In this document: positions 16,151-25,469 of the stretch, in pieces
How positions within the stretch are numbered: the first letter of the stretch is position 1
How the letters are laid out: each line of letters starts with the position of its first letter
DNA from: Streptomyces phaeoluteigriseus
Lineage (GTDB): Bacteria; Actinomycetota; Actinomycetes; Streptomycetales; Streptomycetaceae
DNA: 64,000 nt
Assembly: GCF_001896135.2 (NCBI RefSeq)
Contig: NZ_MPOH02000009.1
Location: 1 to 64,000, forward strand
Direction of reading: 5' to 3'
The notes under the pieces: model-generated
The model's database searches: none
Seen by the model: only the letters and a program-made list of their open reading frames with translations
Told to the model about the DNA's origin: nothing
Made by a program: the position numbers and the translations under genes

Positions 16151-17007
16151 GCGCTCTCGTCCTTCCAGGGCAGGATGCGGCGCAGCCGGCCCGGCGGCTG
16201 CGGGCGTTTGCGCCACTCGCGCGGGTAGCCCACCGACACCTCCTCGAAGCGGACGCCCTCGTGCCAGGTGGTCCGGGGGATGTGCAGATGCCCGTAGACC
16301 ATGGCGGCGACGCGGAAGCGGCGGTGCCAGTCGGCGGTCAGCCGGGTGCCGCACCACATGGCGAACTCGGGGTACCACAGGACGTCGGTGGGGTGCCGGT
16401 CCAGCGGATAGTGGTTGACGAGGACGGTGGGGAGGTCCTCCGGAAGGGCGGCGAGCCGGCGCTCGGTCTCGGCGACGCGGGCCCGGCACCAGTCCTCGCG
16501 GGTCGGGTAGGGGTCGGGGTGCAGCAGGTACTCGTCGTTGCACACGACGCCCGTCCCGTGCGCGTACTCCAGGCCCTCCTCCTTGGTGGCGCAGCCGGCC
16601 GGGAGGAACGAGTAGTCGTAGAGCAGGAACAGCGGGGCGATCGCGACGGGGCCGCCGGGGCCCTCCCAGACCGGGTAGGGGTCCTCGGGGGTGATCACGT
16701 CCAGCTCACGGCACATCTCGACGAGGTGCTCGTAGCGGGCGACGCCGCGCAGGGCGACGGTGTCCTTGGGGTGGGTCCACAGTTCGTGGTTGCCGGGGGT
16801 CCAGACGACCTTGCGGAAGCGGCTCGCGAGGGTTTTCAGGGTCCAGTGGATGTCGGCCACGTTCTCCGAGACGTCACCGGCGACCAGCAGCCAGTCCTCG
16901 TCCGTCTCCGGGGCCATGCTCTCGACCAGGGCCCGGTTCTCGGGATAGCCGATGTGCAGATCACTGATGGCCAGCAACTGCCCGGCACCACCGGCCGTCG
17001 ATGTCAC
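16147..17007 (-). CDS. calcineurin-like metallophosphoesterase
   Basis: A 286-residue cytoplasmic phosphoesterase with ordered metal motifs: SDLHIGYPENR, AGDVSENVADIHW, PGNHELWT, VNHYPL and YGHLHIPRT. These give the Asp/His/Asn ligands of a dinuclear site. GTG 17007 has GGGAGC 6-7 bp upstream. It is translationally coupled to the PPTase, a pairing that suggests it acts on a phosphopantetheine- or CoA-related phosphate ester; this is inference. Confidence 0.83.
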   Translation of the reverse strand: MTSTAGGAGQLLAISDLHIGYPENRALVESMAPETDEDWLLVAGDVSENVADIHWTLKTLASRFRKVVWTPGNHELWTHPKDTVALRGVARYEHLVEMCRELDVITPEDPYPVWEGPGGPVAIAPLFLLYDYSFLPAGCATKEEGLEYAHGTGVVCNDEYLLHPDPYPTREDWCRARVAETERRLAALPEDLPTVLVNHYPLDRHPTDVLWYPEFAMWCGTRLTADWHRRFRVAAMVYGHLHIPRTTWHEGVRFEEVSVGYPREWRKRPQPPGRLRRILPWKDESA

Positions 17008-17273
17008 CCTGTGCTCCCGTTCCCCGACCCGTCACCGCGCGCGCAGGATCGACACCGCGGCCCTCCCATCCTTACCTCGCTCGCGCCCCATACGAACATG
17101 ATCGGAAAATCCGTAACACTCGCGTTGCACGCGGCACCTTCGGGACCCCGTATGATCGCCCCAACACCACCGCCCCGACCTCCCTTCGCGCAGGGCGGTT
17201 TGGTGTCCCTCCACTCCCCCTGCCCGGGCCGGGCCTGCTTCGCCCTGCCCGTGAACCGTGAAAGGCGGCCTGC

Positions 17274-18404
17274 ATGGTCTCTCGCGTACGCGTCTGGCTC
17301 AACCGCACGTACGCGGAGAACGTGTTCTTCATGGATCAGCTGCGGCGAAATCCGAGCGACCGGGCCGTGGACATCCACGCCACGCACGGTGACGCCGATT
17401 CGCCCGTCCTGGCCGCCGCCGACACCGCCGATCTCGAGCCGGAGGGCCTGTCCCCCGCCGGGTACGTCGAGTACGCCCTCGACCAGTGCCGGCGCCGCGG
17501 CATCGACGTGTTCGTCCCCCGGCTGCACCAGGCCGCGATCGTGGCGCACCGCGCCGACTTCGCCGCGGCCGGTACGGCGCTGCTGGCGCCGCCGCCCGAG
17601 GCCGTCGCGGTCTTCCACGACAAGGTGATCGCCTACGAGGCCGTCCAGGCGATCGGCGTGCCCGTCCCGCCGTGGCGGCGGGTGCGGACGGCGGACGAAC
17701 TCGTCTCGGCCGTCGAGGAGTTGGAGGCCGACGGGCACACCGCGTGCTTCAAGCCGGCGTCCGGCGCGGGCGGCGTGGGCTTCCGGGTGATCACGCGCAC
17801 CCCCTTCTCGCTGGCGCAGCTCAGCGGCTTCCCGGCGCCGTACGTCCAGCTGGACATGGTCGTCGAGGCGCTGGAGCAGGCCGACGAGCAGGTGGACTGG
17901 CTGGTGATGCCGCGGCTGGAGCAGCCGGAGGTGTCGGTGGACTGCCTGACGGGCCCCGACAACCGGATCCGGCTGTCCATCGGCCGGACCAAGAACGGCC
18001 GGCGCCGGGGTTTCACCCTCCAGGAGCAGTGGCTGGAGCCGGCCCGGCGGATCGCCGAGGGCTTCGGGCTGCACTACCTGTCCAACATCCAGTTCCGGAT
18101 GTTCGGCGACGTGCCGGTCCTGATGGACGTCAACACGCGTCCGGCCGGCGGACTTCACCAGCTGTCCCTGTGCGGCGTCAACGCCCCCTGGGCCGCGGTG
18201 CAGTTGGCGCTCGGCGAGGATCCCGGTGAGATCGTTCCGCCGTTCCTCGGCCAGGACTACGCGATCGTGTCGGGGCCGCGGCAACTGCGCGCGGTGTCGC
18301 TTCCGCAGCAGCGGGTGGAGGAGACGGAGCCCCTGCCGGCGGCCGTGCCCGCCCCGGTCGACTCCGTCGAGGTGGGCCAGGCGGCACAGGCCCTGCCGCT
18401 GTAG
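17274..18404 (+). CDS. ATP-grasp domain protein
   Basis: A 376-residue protein with an N-terminal Rossmann-like region (VWLNRTYAENVFFMDQLRR) and an ATP-grasp fold. FKPASGAGGVGFRVI is the ATP-binding strand and glycine-rich loop, and FRMFGDVPVLMDVNTRPAGGLHQLS is the Mg/ATP acidic site ending in N-x-R. Such enzymes ligate a carboxylate to an amine or thiol. The last 40 residues are a Pro/Val-rich tail. ATG 17274 follows GAAAGG. A possible promoter (TTGCAC at 17125, TATGAT at 17151, spacing 20) lies upstream. A strong hairpin terminator follows. The substrate is unknown. Confidence 0.78.
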   Translation: MVSRVRVWLNRTYAENVFFMDQLRRNPSDRAVDIHATHGDADSPVLAAADTADLEPEGLSPAGYVEYALDQCRRRGIDVFVPRLHQAAIVAHRADFAAAGTALLAPPPEAVAVFHDKVIAYEAVQAIGVPVPPWRRVRTADELVSAVEELEADGHTACFKPASGAGGVGFRVITRTPFSLAQLSGFPAPYVQLDMVVEALEQADEQVDWLVMPRLEQPEVSVDCLTGPDNRIRLSIGRTKNGRRRGFTLQEQWLEPARRIAEGFGLHYLSNIQFRMFGDVPVLMDVNTRPAGGLHQLSLCGVNAPWAAVQLALGEDPGEIVPPFLGQDYAIVSGPRQLRAVSLPQQRVEETEPLPAAVPAPVDSVEVGQAAQALPL

Positions 18405-19237
18405 ATCCCCGCGCGGCTCTGCAGGCTCCGCAGGCGTCACCGGTGCGGAGCCCGTCACCCGCGCGCGGCGGCACCTCCGTCCGGACCCCGTTGTCGACGG
18501 CGTACCGCCCGCCGCCGGCGTGGCCTTCACCACCCGGCGGTTCACCTCCCTCACGGCCGCTTTCACCGGCCGGCCCGGCCTCAGCGAGAGTGCCGGGGGC
18601 CGCGCCCTGCCGCCCGAATTCCCCCGGACGGGAAGTCCGGGGGAATTTTCCCTCCCCAAGGTGTATCAGGGGCCGGGGTGCGCGCTCTTAACGGTGTAAC
18701 ACCGAAGGCCCACGGAGGATCCACGGGGGACGACGGGGGTCATGGGGACCTCCGTGGGAGCGGAACAGCACCACGAGCACCACCGCACGGGGATCGACGG
18801 GGGATCCCCGGGCGAACGGGGGATCGGGCGCGCCGCGCTGCGGACGGGAGCGACCGGCCGGCCCGAGCACGTCAGGAGCACCCCGATCCCCGGTACAGCT
18901 CCAGCTCGCCGTCCAGCTCCACGGCGAGCACCGTCGCGTGCGGATCGAGGCCGGAACCGGCGGGGGGCTCGATCCACAGCACTCCGACGGCCCTCTGCAG
19001 TCCGCACGTTCGGGGGTGTTGGGGTGAGGGGGCGGGCGCGGCACGGGCCGCGCCCGCCGGGTGGTGGGGCGTGGGGCCTGTCGTTTGGATCACGCCGCGG
19101 ACGCGGGGTCCGGCACGCGCATCCGCCGCGTTGTCGTCGGTTGCCGACGCTCCGCGTCGACGCCCTCCTCCGCCTTTCCGCCTCCCCCTCCCCCGTCCCC
19201 CAGACACCCGACACCGACTCCCCCACATGCCCCTCCC
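18405..19237. other. 833-bp stretch without a convincing gene
   Basis: It holds the terminator at 18617-18649, a small palindrome CGGTGTAACACCG at 18692-18704, and a pyrimidine-rich leader before the sugar-binding protein. On the minus strand at about 18872-19010 a short run of balanced composition (VLWIEPP, then VLAVELDGELELYRGSG) could be a gene remnant, but nothing upstream supports a start. Confidence 0.6.
18617..18649 (+). terminator. strong intrinsic terminator after ATP-grasp gene
   Basis: A perfect 13-bp stem (AATTCCCCCGGAC with its complement) around the loop GGGAA runs straight into TTTT. This is the best rho-independent terminator in the window and lies 213 bp after the ATP-grasp stop. 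Confidence 0.85.
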
Positions 19238-20563
19238 ATGCGAACTCCCGAACAGATCCGAAAGGCGGTGGGAGCTGTGCGGCTCTCACGAAGAGGCCTG
19301 CTGCGCGCGGGCCTGGCCCCTGCGGCCGCCGCGGCGCTGGGCGGCCTGGCGTCCGGCTGCGCCGTCCCGACCGGCTCGACCGGCCGCAACATGGTCCTGT
19401 GGTACTGGAGCGGCGGCCTGAGCGACACCGTCGTCAAGAACGCCAGGGCCCGGTACGGCAGCACGGTGAACCTCCAGGCGATCCAGATCGGCGGCTACTA
19501 CCGTTCCAAGCTGATCACCACCATGGCCGGCCGCGCCCGCATCCCCGACATCGCGGGGCTCAAGGGCGAGGACATGGCGTCCTACCTCCCCAACGCCGAC
19601 CAGTTCGTCGACCTGCGGACGCTGGGGGCGGACACCTACAAGAGCCGTTACCTGTCCTGGAAATGGGACCAGGGCATCGCCGACGACGGCTCGATGATCG
19701 GCTTCCCGATCGACTGCGGGCCGGTCGCACACCTCTACCAGTACGACGTGTTCCGCAAGGCCGGACTGCCCTACGAGCCGGACGACGTGTCGAAGGAGCT
19801 GAACACCTGGGAGAGGTTCTTCGCCGCCGGAGAACAGCTCCGCAAGCGCGTTCCGGGTGCTTCTCTGCTCACCGACGTCAACGCGGTCTTCGACAACGTG
19901 GTGAACCAGGGCAGCGAGCGGTACGTCGACAGGGACCGTCACTTCATCGGCGACCAGGAGCATGTGCGCCACGCCTGGGATCTCGCCGTGGAGGCCGAGC
20001 GGCGCCGGCTCGTCTCGGATCTGGTCAACGGCACCCCGGACCAGCTGTCCGCCGTGGAGGACGGCAAGCTGCCCAGCCAACTGGGCGCCTCCTGGGCCAC
20101 GTTCGACCTCAAGAACGGGGTCCCCCGGACCAAGGGCAGGTGGCGCGTCGCCGACATGCCGGTGCGGCCCGCCAACAACGGGGGTTCGTTCCTGTCGATC
20201 ACCAGGGCGTGCCGGGAGCCCGAGCAGGCCTTCCGGCTGATCACCTGGATGCTCGACGCGAACAACCAGGCCCAGGGTTACGTCGACGCGGGCCTCTTCC
20301 CCTCCACCCCCGCCTCCTACGGGCTGAGACAACTGCGCGACCCCGACCCGTTCTTCGGCGGACAGGTCACCACGGATGTGTTCGGGCCCGCCGCGCAGAG
20401 GATCGCGGTCGCCTACAACAGCCCGTTCGACATCGCCCTCGGGCAGCCCGTCAAGGACGAGATCAAGAACGTCGGCGTCCTCGGCAAGGACCCGGACAAG
20501 GCCTGGAGTGACGCCATGAGCAAGTGCCGTCGCATCGCCGAGCACCTGGGGGTGAGCCACTGA
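19238..20563 (+). CDS. sugar ABC transporter substrate-binding lipoprotein (Tat)
   Basis: A 441-residue family-1 extracellular solute-binding protein. The leader carries a twin-arginine signal (LSRRGLLRAGLAP) followed by the lipobox LASGC, so it is likely exported folded and lipid-anchored. The mature part has KLITTMAGRARIPDIAGLKGEDM and the hinge region SWATFDLKNGVPRTKGRWRV typical of oligosaccharide binders. The start is uncertain: ATG 19238 lacks a ribosome site, while GTG 19268 and 19277 have closely placed purine runs. It heads an operon with two permeases and a beta-galactosidase, which points to a galactose-containing oligosaccharide. No ATPase gene is present; a shared MsiK is the usual solution in Streptomyces. 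Confidence 0.85.
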   Translation: MRTPEQIRKAVGAVRLSRRGLLRAGLAPAAAAALGGLASGCAVPTGSTGRNMVLWYWSGGLSDTVVKNARARYGSTVNLQAIQIGGYYRSKLITTMAGRARIPDIAGLKGEDMASYLPNADQFVDLRTLGADTYKSRYLSWKWDQGIADDGSMIGFPIDCGPVAHLYQYDVFRKAGLPYEPDDVSKELNTWERFFAAGEQLRKRVPGASLLTDVNAVFDNVVNQGSERYVDRDRHFIGDQEHVRHAWDLAVEAERRRLVSDLVNGTPDQLSAVEDGKLPSQLGASWATFDLKNGVPRTKGRWRVADMPVRPANNGGSFLSITRACREPEQAFRLITWMLDANNQAQGYVDAGLFPSTPASYGLRQLRDPDPFFGGQVTTDVFGPAAQRIAVAYNSPFDIALGQPVKDEIKNVGVLGKDPDKAWSDAMSKCRRIAEHLGVSH

Positions 20564-21525
20564 TGGCCACCGTCCCCGCACTGGAGAAGCCCCCGGTGGT
20601 CGTGGCGGAGATCCCCGCCGTCCAGCCTCGCAAGGGCCTGCGCAGATACTGGCACCTCTACGCCGCGATCTCCCCCTTCTACCTGCTCTTCCTCGCCTTC
20701 GGCCTGATCCCCGTGGGCTTCTCGTTCTACCTGTCCTTCCACCGGTGGGACGGGCTCGGGTCCATGGAGTGGGCGGGCCTGTCGCAGTACCGGTACCTGG
20801 TGGGCGACAGCGACTTCTGGCAGTCCATCGCCACCACCGTCGTCATCTGGGCCCTGGCCACCTTCCCCATGATCTTCCTGGCGATGGTCACGGCCGTGAT
20901 GCTCAACTCGGCGGTCCGTCTGAAGAACGCCTACCGCGTCGCCTTCTTCCTGCCCAGCGTGACCTCGGTGGTCGCCGTCGCGATCGTCTTCGGTTCGGTG
21001 TTCTCCACCAACTTCGGACTCGTCAACGCCCTGTTGCAGGCGGTGGGGCTGGACCAGGTGGCCTGGCTGAACACCCCGTGGGGCATCAAGGTCGCCATCG
21101 CCACGCTGATGACCTGGCAGTGGACCGGATACAACGCGATCATCTTCCTCGCCGGCCTCCAGACCATCCCCGGCGAGCTGTATGAGGCGGCGCGCATCGA
21201 CGGCGCCGGGCCGGTGCAGACCTTCTTCCGCGTCACCCTGCCACTGCTGCGGCCCACCCTGCTGTTCGTGCTCGTCGTCTCGACGGTCACCGGTCTGCAG
21301 AGCTTCTCCGAACCGCAGGTGCTGCTCCAGAACACCGCGAACGAGTCGACGTTCTCGGGCGGCCCCGGCCACTCGGGCCGGACCATGGTCCTCTACTTCT
21401 TCCAGCAGACCTTCGACAACAACGACTTCGGTTACGGCGCGGCCGTGGCCTGGGGCATCTTCCTCGTCGTCGTACTTTTCTCGATCATCAACTGGCGCCT
21501 GCTCCAGCGCCGGGACGAAGCATAG
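20563..21525 (+). CDS. sugar ABC transporter permease (MalF type)
   Basis: A 320-residue inner-membrane protein with six helices after a 30-residue cytoplasmic leader. The EAA loop is EAARIDGAGPVQTFFRVTLPLLRPT. ATG 20563 overlaps the lipoprotein stop by one base (TGATG), with a G-rich ribosome site before it. It pairs with the next gene to form the channel. Confidence 0.87.
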   Translation: MATVPALEKPPVVVAEIPAVQPRKGLRRYWHLYAAISPFYLLFLAFGLIPVGFSFYLSFHRWDGLGSMEWAGLSQYRYLVGDSDFWQSIATTVVIWALATFPMIFLAMVTAVMLNSAVRLKNAYRVAFFLPSVTSVVAVAIVFGSVFSTNFGLVNALLQAVGLDQVAWLNTPWGIKVAIATLMTWQWTGYNAIIFLAGLQTIPGELYEAARIDGAGPVQTFFRVTLPLLRPTLLFVLVVSTVTGLQSFSEPQVLLQNTANESTFSGGPGHSGRTMVLYFFQQTFDNNDFGYGAAVAWGIFLVVVLFSIINWRLLQRRDEA

Positions 21526-21539
21526 GAGGGGCCGGCACC

Positions 21540-22406
21540 ATGGCATCCATCCACGGCCTCAAGCCGTCCCGCGCGGGTATCCGGGGGTCACGGCGCCGCG
21601 CCCTCGCCCTGCACGCCTCGCTGATCACCGGCGTACTGCTGTCGGCCTTCCCGTTCTACTGGGCCGTCATCATGTCCACGCACACGTCGAGCGAGATCTT
21701 CTCGTACCCGCCGAAGCTGCTGCCGGGCACCCACTTCCTGGAGAACGTCCGCAGCCTCTTCGACGCGATCGACTTCTTCGGGTCCATGGCGAACTCGCTG
21801 CTCGTCGCGACGACGGTGACATTCCTGGTGCTGCTCTTCGACTCGCTCGCGGCCTTCGTCTTCGCCAAGTTCGCGTTCCCCGGCAAGCGGTTGCTGTTCG
21901 GGTTGCTGATGCTCATCTTCATGGTGCCGATGCAGCTCCAGGCCATCCCCCAGTTCGTCATCATGGCCCGGCTCGGCTGGATCGGTTCGATGACGGCGCT
22001 GATCGTGCCGGCGGCGGCGAACGCCTTCGGCATCTTCTGGATGCGCCAGTACATGAGGAGCGCCATCCACGACGAACTCCTCGACGCCTCCCGCATCGAC
22101 GGCGCGAACTTCCTGCGCCAGTACTGGCACGTCGCCCTCCCGGTGGTCCGGCCGGGCCTCGCCTTCCTCGCCATCTTCACCTTCATGGGCCAGTGGAACG
22201 ACTACGCCTGGCCGCTGATCGCCCTCACCGACCCCGGCAACGTGACCCTCCAGGTCGCCCTCTCCCAGCTCAACGGCACCCACGGCACCACCGACTACGG
22301 AATGGTCATGACCGGGGCGCTGCTCGCCCTGGTCCCGCTGCTGATCGTGTTCGCGATCGGCGCCCGCCAGATCATCGGGGACCTCGGAAAGGGAGCGATC
22401 AAGTGA
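21540..22406 (+). CDS. sugar ABC transporter permease (MalG type)
   Basis: A 288-residue permease with six helices and the EAA loop DASRIDGANFLRQYWHVALPVVRPG. AGGAGGGG precedes ATG 21540, the strongest ribosome site in the operon. Its stop overlaps the GTG of the beta-galactosidase, so uptake and hydrolysis are made together. Confidence 0.87.
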   Translation: MASIHGLKPSRAGIRGSRRRALALHASLITGVLLSAFPFYWAVIMSTHTSSEIFSYPPKLLPGTHFLENVRSLFDAIDFFGSMANSLLVATTVTFLVLLFDSLAAFVFAKFAFPGKRLLFGLLMLIFMVPMQLQAIPQFVIMARLGWIGSMTALIVPAAANAFGIFWMRQYMRSAIHDELLDASRIDGANFLRQYWHVALPVVRPGLAFLAIFTFMGQWNDYAWPLIALTDPGNVTLQVALSQLNGTHGTTDYGMVMTGALLALVPLLIVFAIGARQIIGDLGKGAIK

Positions 22407-25400
22407 GGGACCCCCTGTCGGCGCTCCGCCCCTGGGAGGCACCGGAGGTGACCGCCTGGGGGCGGCTGCCCATGAACGCCGTCGACCGGCGCGGCGCAGC
22501 GCACTCCCTGGACGGCGACTGGCGTTTCCAGCTGTTGTCCGCTCCGGACGCTCCGGTCGGCGACGCGTGGTCGACCGCCGCCGTGCCGGGCGTGTGGACC
22601 ATGCAGGACACCGCCGACCTTCCGCAGTATCTGAACATCCGTATGCCGTACACGGAATTCCCTCCGCTGTCGCCCGCGGACAATCCGACCGGTGTCCACG
22701 AACGGGACCTGGACATCCCCGCCGACTGGGCCGGGCGCCGGATCGTGCTCCAGGTCGGGGCCGCCGAGAGCGTGCTGCTGGTGCACGTGGACGGGCGGCC
22801 CGTCGGCATCTCCAAGGACTCCCACCTCGCCGCCGAGTTCGACCTGACCGACCTCGTGCACCCCGGCGCGCGGGCCGTCGTACGGCTGACCGTCGTCAAA
22901 TGGTCGGACGCCTCGCACATCGAGGACCAGGACCACTGGTGGCACGGCGGGATCACCCGCTCGGTGCTGCTGTACGCGACCGACCCGCTGCACCTGGCCG
23001 ACGTGACCGTACGGGCGCGCCGGGACGGCGAACTGCGGGTCGACTGCCTGGTGCGGGACGCCGGCGGGGCGCTGCCCGAGGGCTGGTACGTCAGCGGGGA
23101 ACTGGACGGGGTGCCGCTGACGCGGGACACCGGGTTCGACCGGCTGAACGCGCAGGACGAACGGGTCTCCGCCTTCCTCGGCGAGGCACGACTGCACACG
23201 CGCGTGCCCGAGGTACGCACCTGGAACGCCGAGACGCCCGAGCTGTACGGCCTGACCGTGCGCCTGCACCGCGCCGACGGCACCGTCGCCGACACCTCCC
23301 GGCACCGCGTCGGTTTCCGCGACGTCGAGATCGTCGGCCGGGACCTGCTGATCAACGGCGAGCGCGTCCTCGTCCGCGGCGTCAACCGGCACGACTTCCA
23401 TCCGCTGACCGGACGCACGGTGTCGTACGACGACATGCGCGCGGACCTGGTCCTGCTCAAGCGCTTCGGCTTCAACGCGATCCGCACCGCGCACTACCCG
23501 AACGACCCCACCCTGTACGACCTCGCCGACGAGATCGGCTTCTACGTGGTCGACGAGGCGGACATCGAGTCCCACGACCACGCCCATGAGATCGCCGACG
23601 ACCCGCGCTATCTCAACGCCTTCGTCGACCGGGTGTCCCGCATGGTGCTGCGGGACAAGAACCATCCCTCGGTGATCATCTGGTCGCTGGGCAACGAGTC
23701 CGACTACGGCGCCAACCACGACGCGGCGGCGGGCTGGGTGCGCCGGCACGACCCGACCCGGCCGCTGCAGTATGAAGGCGCCGCCAAGCGCGGCTGGGCG
23801 GACCCTGACGTGGCCTCCGACATCGCCTGTCCCATGTACGCGCCGCTGGAGGACTGCGTGGCCCACGCGCTCTCCGGGCGCCAGACCAAGCCGCTCATCC
23901 AGTGCGAGTACTCGCACGCGATGGGCAACAGCAACGGCACGCTGGCCGACCACTGGGCCGCCATCGAGGCCACCCCGGGACTTCAGGGCGGCTTCATCTG
24001 GGAGTTCTGGGACCACGGCATCCTCCAGAGCGTGACGGACGGAAGACCGGCCGGGCGTGGGGGCGCCGGGCTCTACGACAGCGGCGTCGCCGCACCCGGG
24101 TACCGCTGGGCCTACGGCGGCGACTTCGGCGAGAGCGACCACGACGGCGCGTTCGTCGCGGACGGCGTGGTCTTCCCGGACCGCACGCCGAAGCCCGTGA
24201 TGTACGAGCACCGGGAGCTGGCCGCTCCGGTGCGCCTGGACTGTTTCCGGCACGAGGGCCTGGTGCTCTCCAACCACCAGCACTTCCGCGGCCTGGACTG
24301 GCTCGCCGCCGAGTGGGAGCTGTCCCTGGCGGACGGCGGCACTCTCACCGCGCCAGCCGTGCTGCCCGAACTGCGGCCGGGCGAGACGGCGGTGGTGCCA
24401 CTGCCGTTCGAGCTGCCGCCCGACGGCGGCGAGGCATGGCTGACGCTGCGTGTGACGACGGCCGAGGACCTGCCCTGGGCACCGCGCGGCACCGAGGTGT
24501 GCACACCGCAACTCCTGCTGCGGGCCGCGGAAGCCGCTGTGGAGCCGGTTCCAGGTCCGCTCCCGGAAACCGTGGTGGAACCCGTCGCCGCGCCGCTCGT
24601 GGCACCCGTTGACGCATCGGTTGCCGCGCCGCTCGTGCAACCGGTCGCGAAACGGACGGCGGCCGCCCGGGTGGAGATCGACGCGGACGGGCTGCTGGTG
24701 CACCCGCTGCTGACCGCCGCCCCCACGCTGTCGCTGTGGCGGGCGCCCACCGACAACGACGAGCTGGGTGGTACGGCGCTGCGCTGGCGGACCTGGGGCC
24801 TGGACGCGCTCGTGCGCGAACCGGTCTCGGTGCGCCGCGACGGGGTGTCGGTGACCGTCGTCGCACAGTACGCCGGCCACATCGGGGTCGTCCGCCACCG
24901 TCAGGTGCTGACGCCGGTCGAGGGGGGCCTGCGGATCGACGAGGACGCCGAGCTGCCCGACGTGTTCGACGACGTGGCGCGGGTCGGCTCGGTCTTCGAG
25001 ACGGTCCCCGGGTTCGACCTGCTGGAGTGGTTCGGGCAAGGCCCCTGGGAGTCGTACCCCGACCGCAGCGCGGGAGCGCCGGTGGGTCATCACTCCCTCC
25101 CCGTCGACGCCCTGTTCACCCCCTACCTGCGGCCTCAGGAGAGCGGCGGCCGGCACGGCGTACGGCGGTTCACGCTGTCCGCGCCCGACGCCACCGGCCT
25201 CACGGTCACGCTGGACGAGCCGCGCCAGGTCTCCGTCACACGCCACCGCGCCGAGGATCTGACGGCCGCCGCCCACCACGACGAGCTAGTGCCGCGCACC
25301 GGCTGTGTGGTCCACCTCGACGCGGCGCACCGCGGGCTCGGTACGGCCTCCTGCGGTCCCGACACCTTCCCCTCCTATCTCGTCGCGCCGGGCCGGCACC

Positions 25401-25429
25401 GCTGGAGCTGGACCCTGCGCGTCCTCTGA
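22403..25429 (+). CDS. lacZ: beta-galactosidase, glycoside hydrolase family 2
   Basis: A 1008-residue five-domain LacZ-type enzyme with no signal peptide, so it acts on imported sugar. The acid/base Glu lies in WSLGNES (about residue 432) and the nucleophile in CEYSHAMGNSNG (about 502). NRHDFHPLTGRTV and FNAIRTAHYPNDP are the usual substrate-side motifs, and the C-terminal domain has FGQGPWESYPDR. Between domains 4 and 5 (about residues 713-752) there is an extra Pro/Val/Ala linker from a 36-bp in-frame repeat at 24584-24649. GTG 22403 overlaps the permease stop. It hydrolyses terminal beta-galactosides; close relatives may prefer other beta-linked sugars. Confidence 0.9.
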   Translation: MRDPLSALRPWEAPEVTAWGRLPMNAVDRRGAAHSLDGDWRFQLLSAPDAPVGDAWSTAAVPGVWTMQDTADLPQYLNIRMPYTEFPPLSPADNPTGVHERDLDIPADWAGRRIVLQVGAAESVLLVHVDGRPVGISKDSHLAAEFDLTDLVHPGARAVVRLTVVKWSDASHIEDQDHWWHGGITRSVLLYATDPLHLADVTVRARRDGELRVDCLVRDAGGALPEGWYVSGELDGVPLTRDTGFDRLNAQDERVSAFLGEARLHTRVPEVRTWNAETPELYGLTVRLHRADGTVADTSRHRVGFRDVEIVGRDLLINGERVLVRGVNRHDFHPLTGRTVSYDDMRADLVLLKRFGFNAIRTAHYPNDPTLYDLADEIGFYVVDEADIESHDHAHEIADDPRYLNAFVDRVSRMVLRDKNHPSVIIWSLGNESDYGANHDAAAGWVRRHDPTRPLQYEGAAKRGWADPDVASDIACPMYAPLEDCVAHALSGRQTKPLIQCEYSHAMGNSNGTLADHWAAIEATPGLQGGFIWEFWDHGILQSVTDGRPAGRGGAGLYDSGVAAPGYRWAYGGDFGESDHDGAFVADGVVFPDRTPKPVMYEHRELAAPVRLDCFRHEGLVLSNHQHFRGLDWLAAEWELSLADGGTLTAPAVLPELRPGETAVVPLPFELPPDGGEAWLTLRVTTAEDLPWAPRGTEVCTPQLLLRAAEAAVEPVPGPLPETVVEPVAAPLVAPVDASVAAPLVQPVAKRTAAARVEIDADGLLVHPLLTAAPTLSLWRAPTDNDELGGTALRWRTWGLDALVREPVSVRRDGVSVTVVAQYAGHIGVVRHRQVLTPVEGGLRIDEDAELPDVFDDVARVGSVFETVPGFDLLEWFGQGPWESYPDRSAGAPVGHHSLPVDALFTPYLRPQESGGRHGVRRFTLSAPDATGLTVTLDEPRQVSVTRHRAEDLTAAAHHDELVPRTGCVVHLDAAHRGLGTASCGPDTFPSYLVAPGRHRWSWTLRVL

Positions 25430-25469
25430 ACTCCCCTTTCCCTCGGCGGACTTCCCCTACGGAGCACAC

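Noticed and set aside
18872..19228. Possible 118-aa minus-strand gene
   Set aside because: Only the last 40 residues look protein-like; the N-terminal part is Arg/Gly-rich, with no ribosome site or family. At most a relic.
22295..25279. 994-codon open frame antisense to lacZ
   Set aside because: It is the mirror of a high-GC coding region, Arg/Val/His-rich and without any domain, while the plus strand encodes a complete GH2 enzyme.
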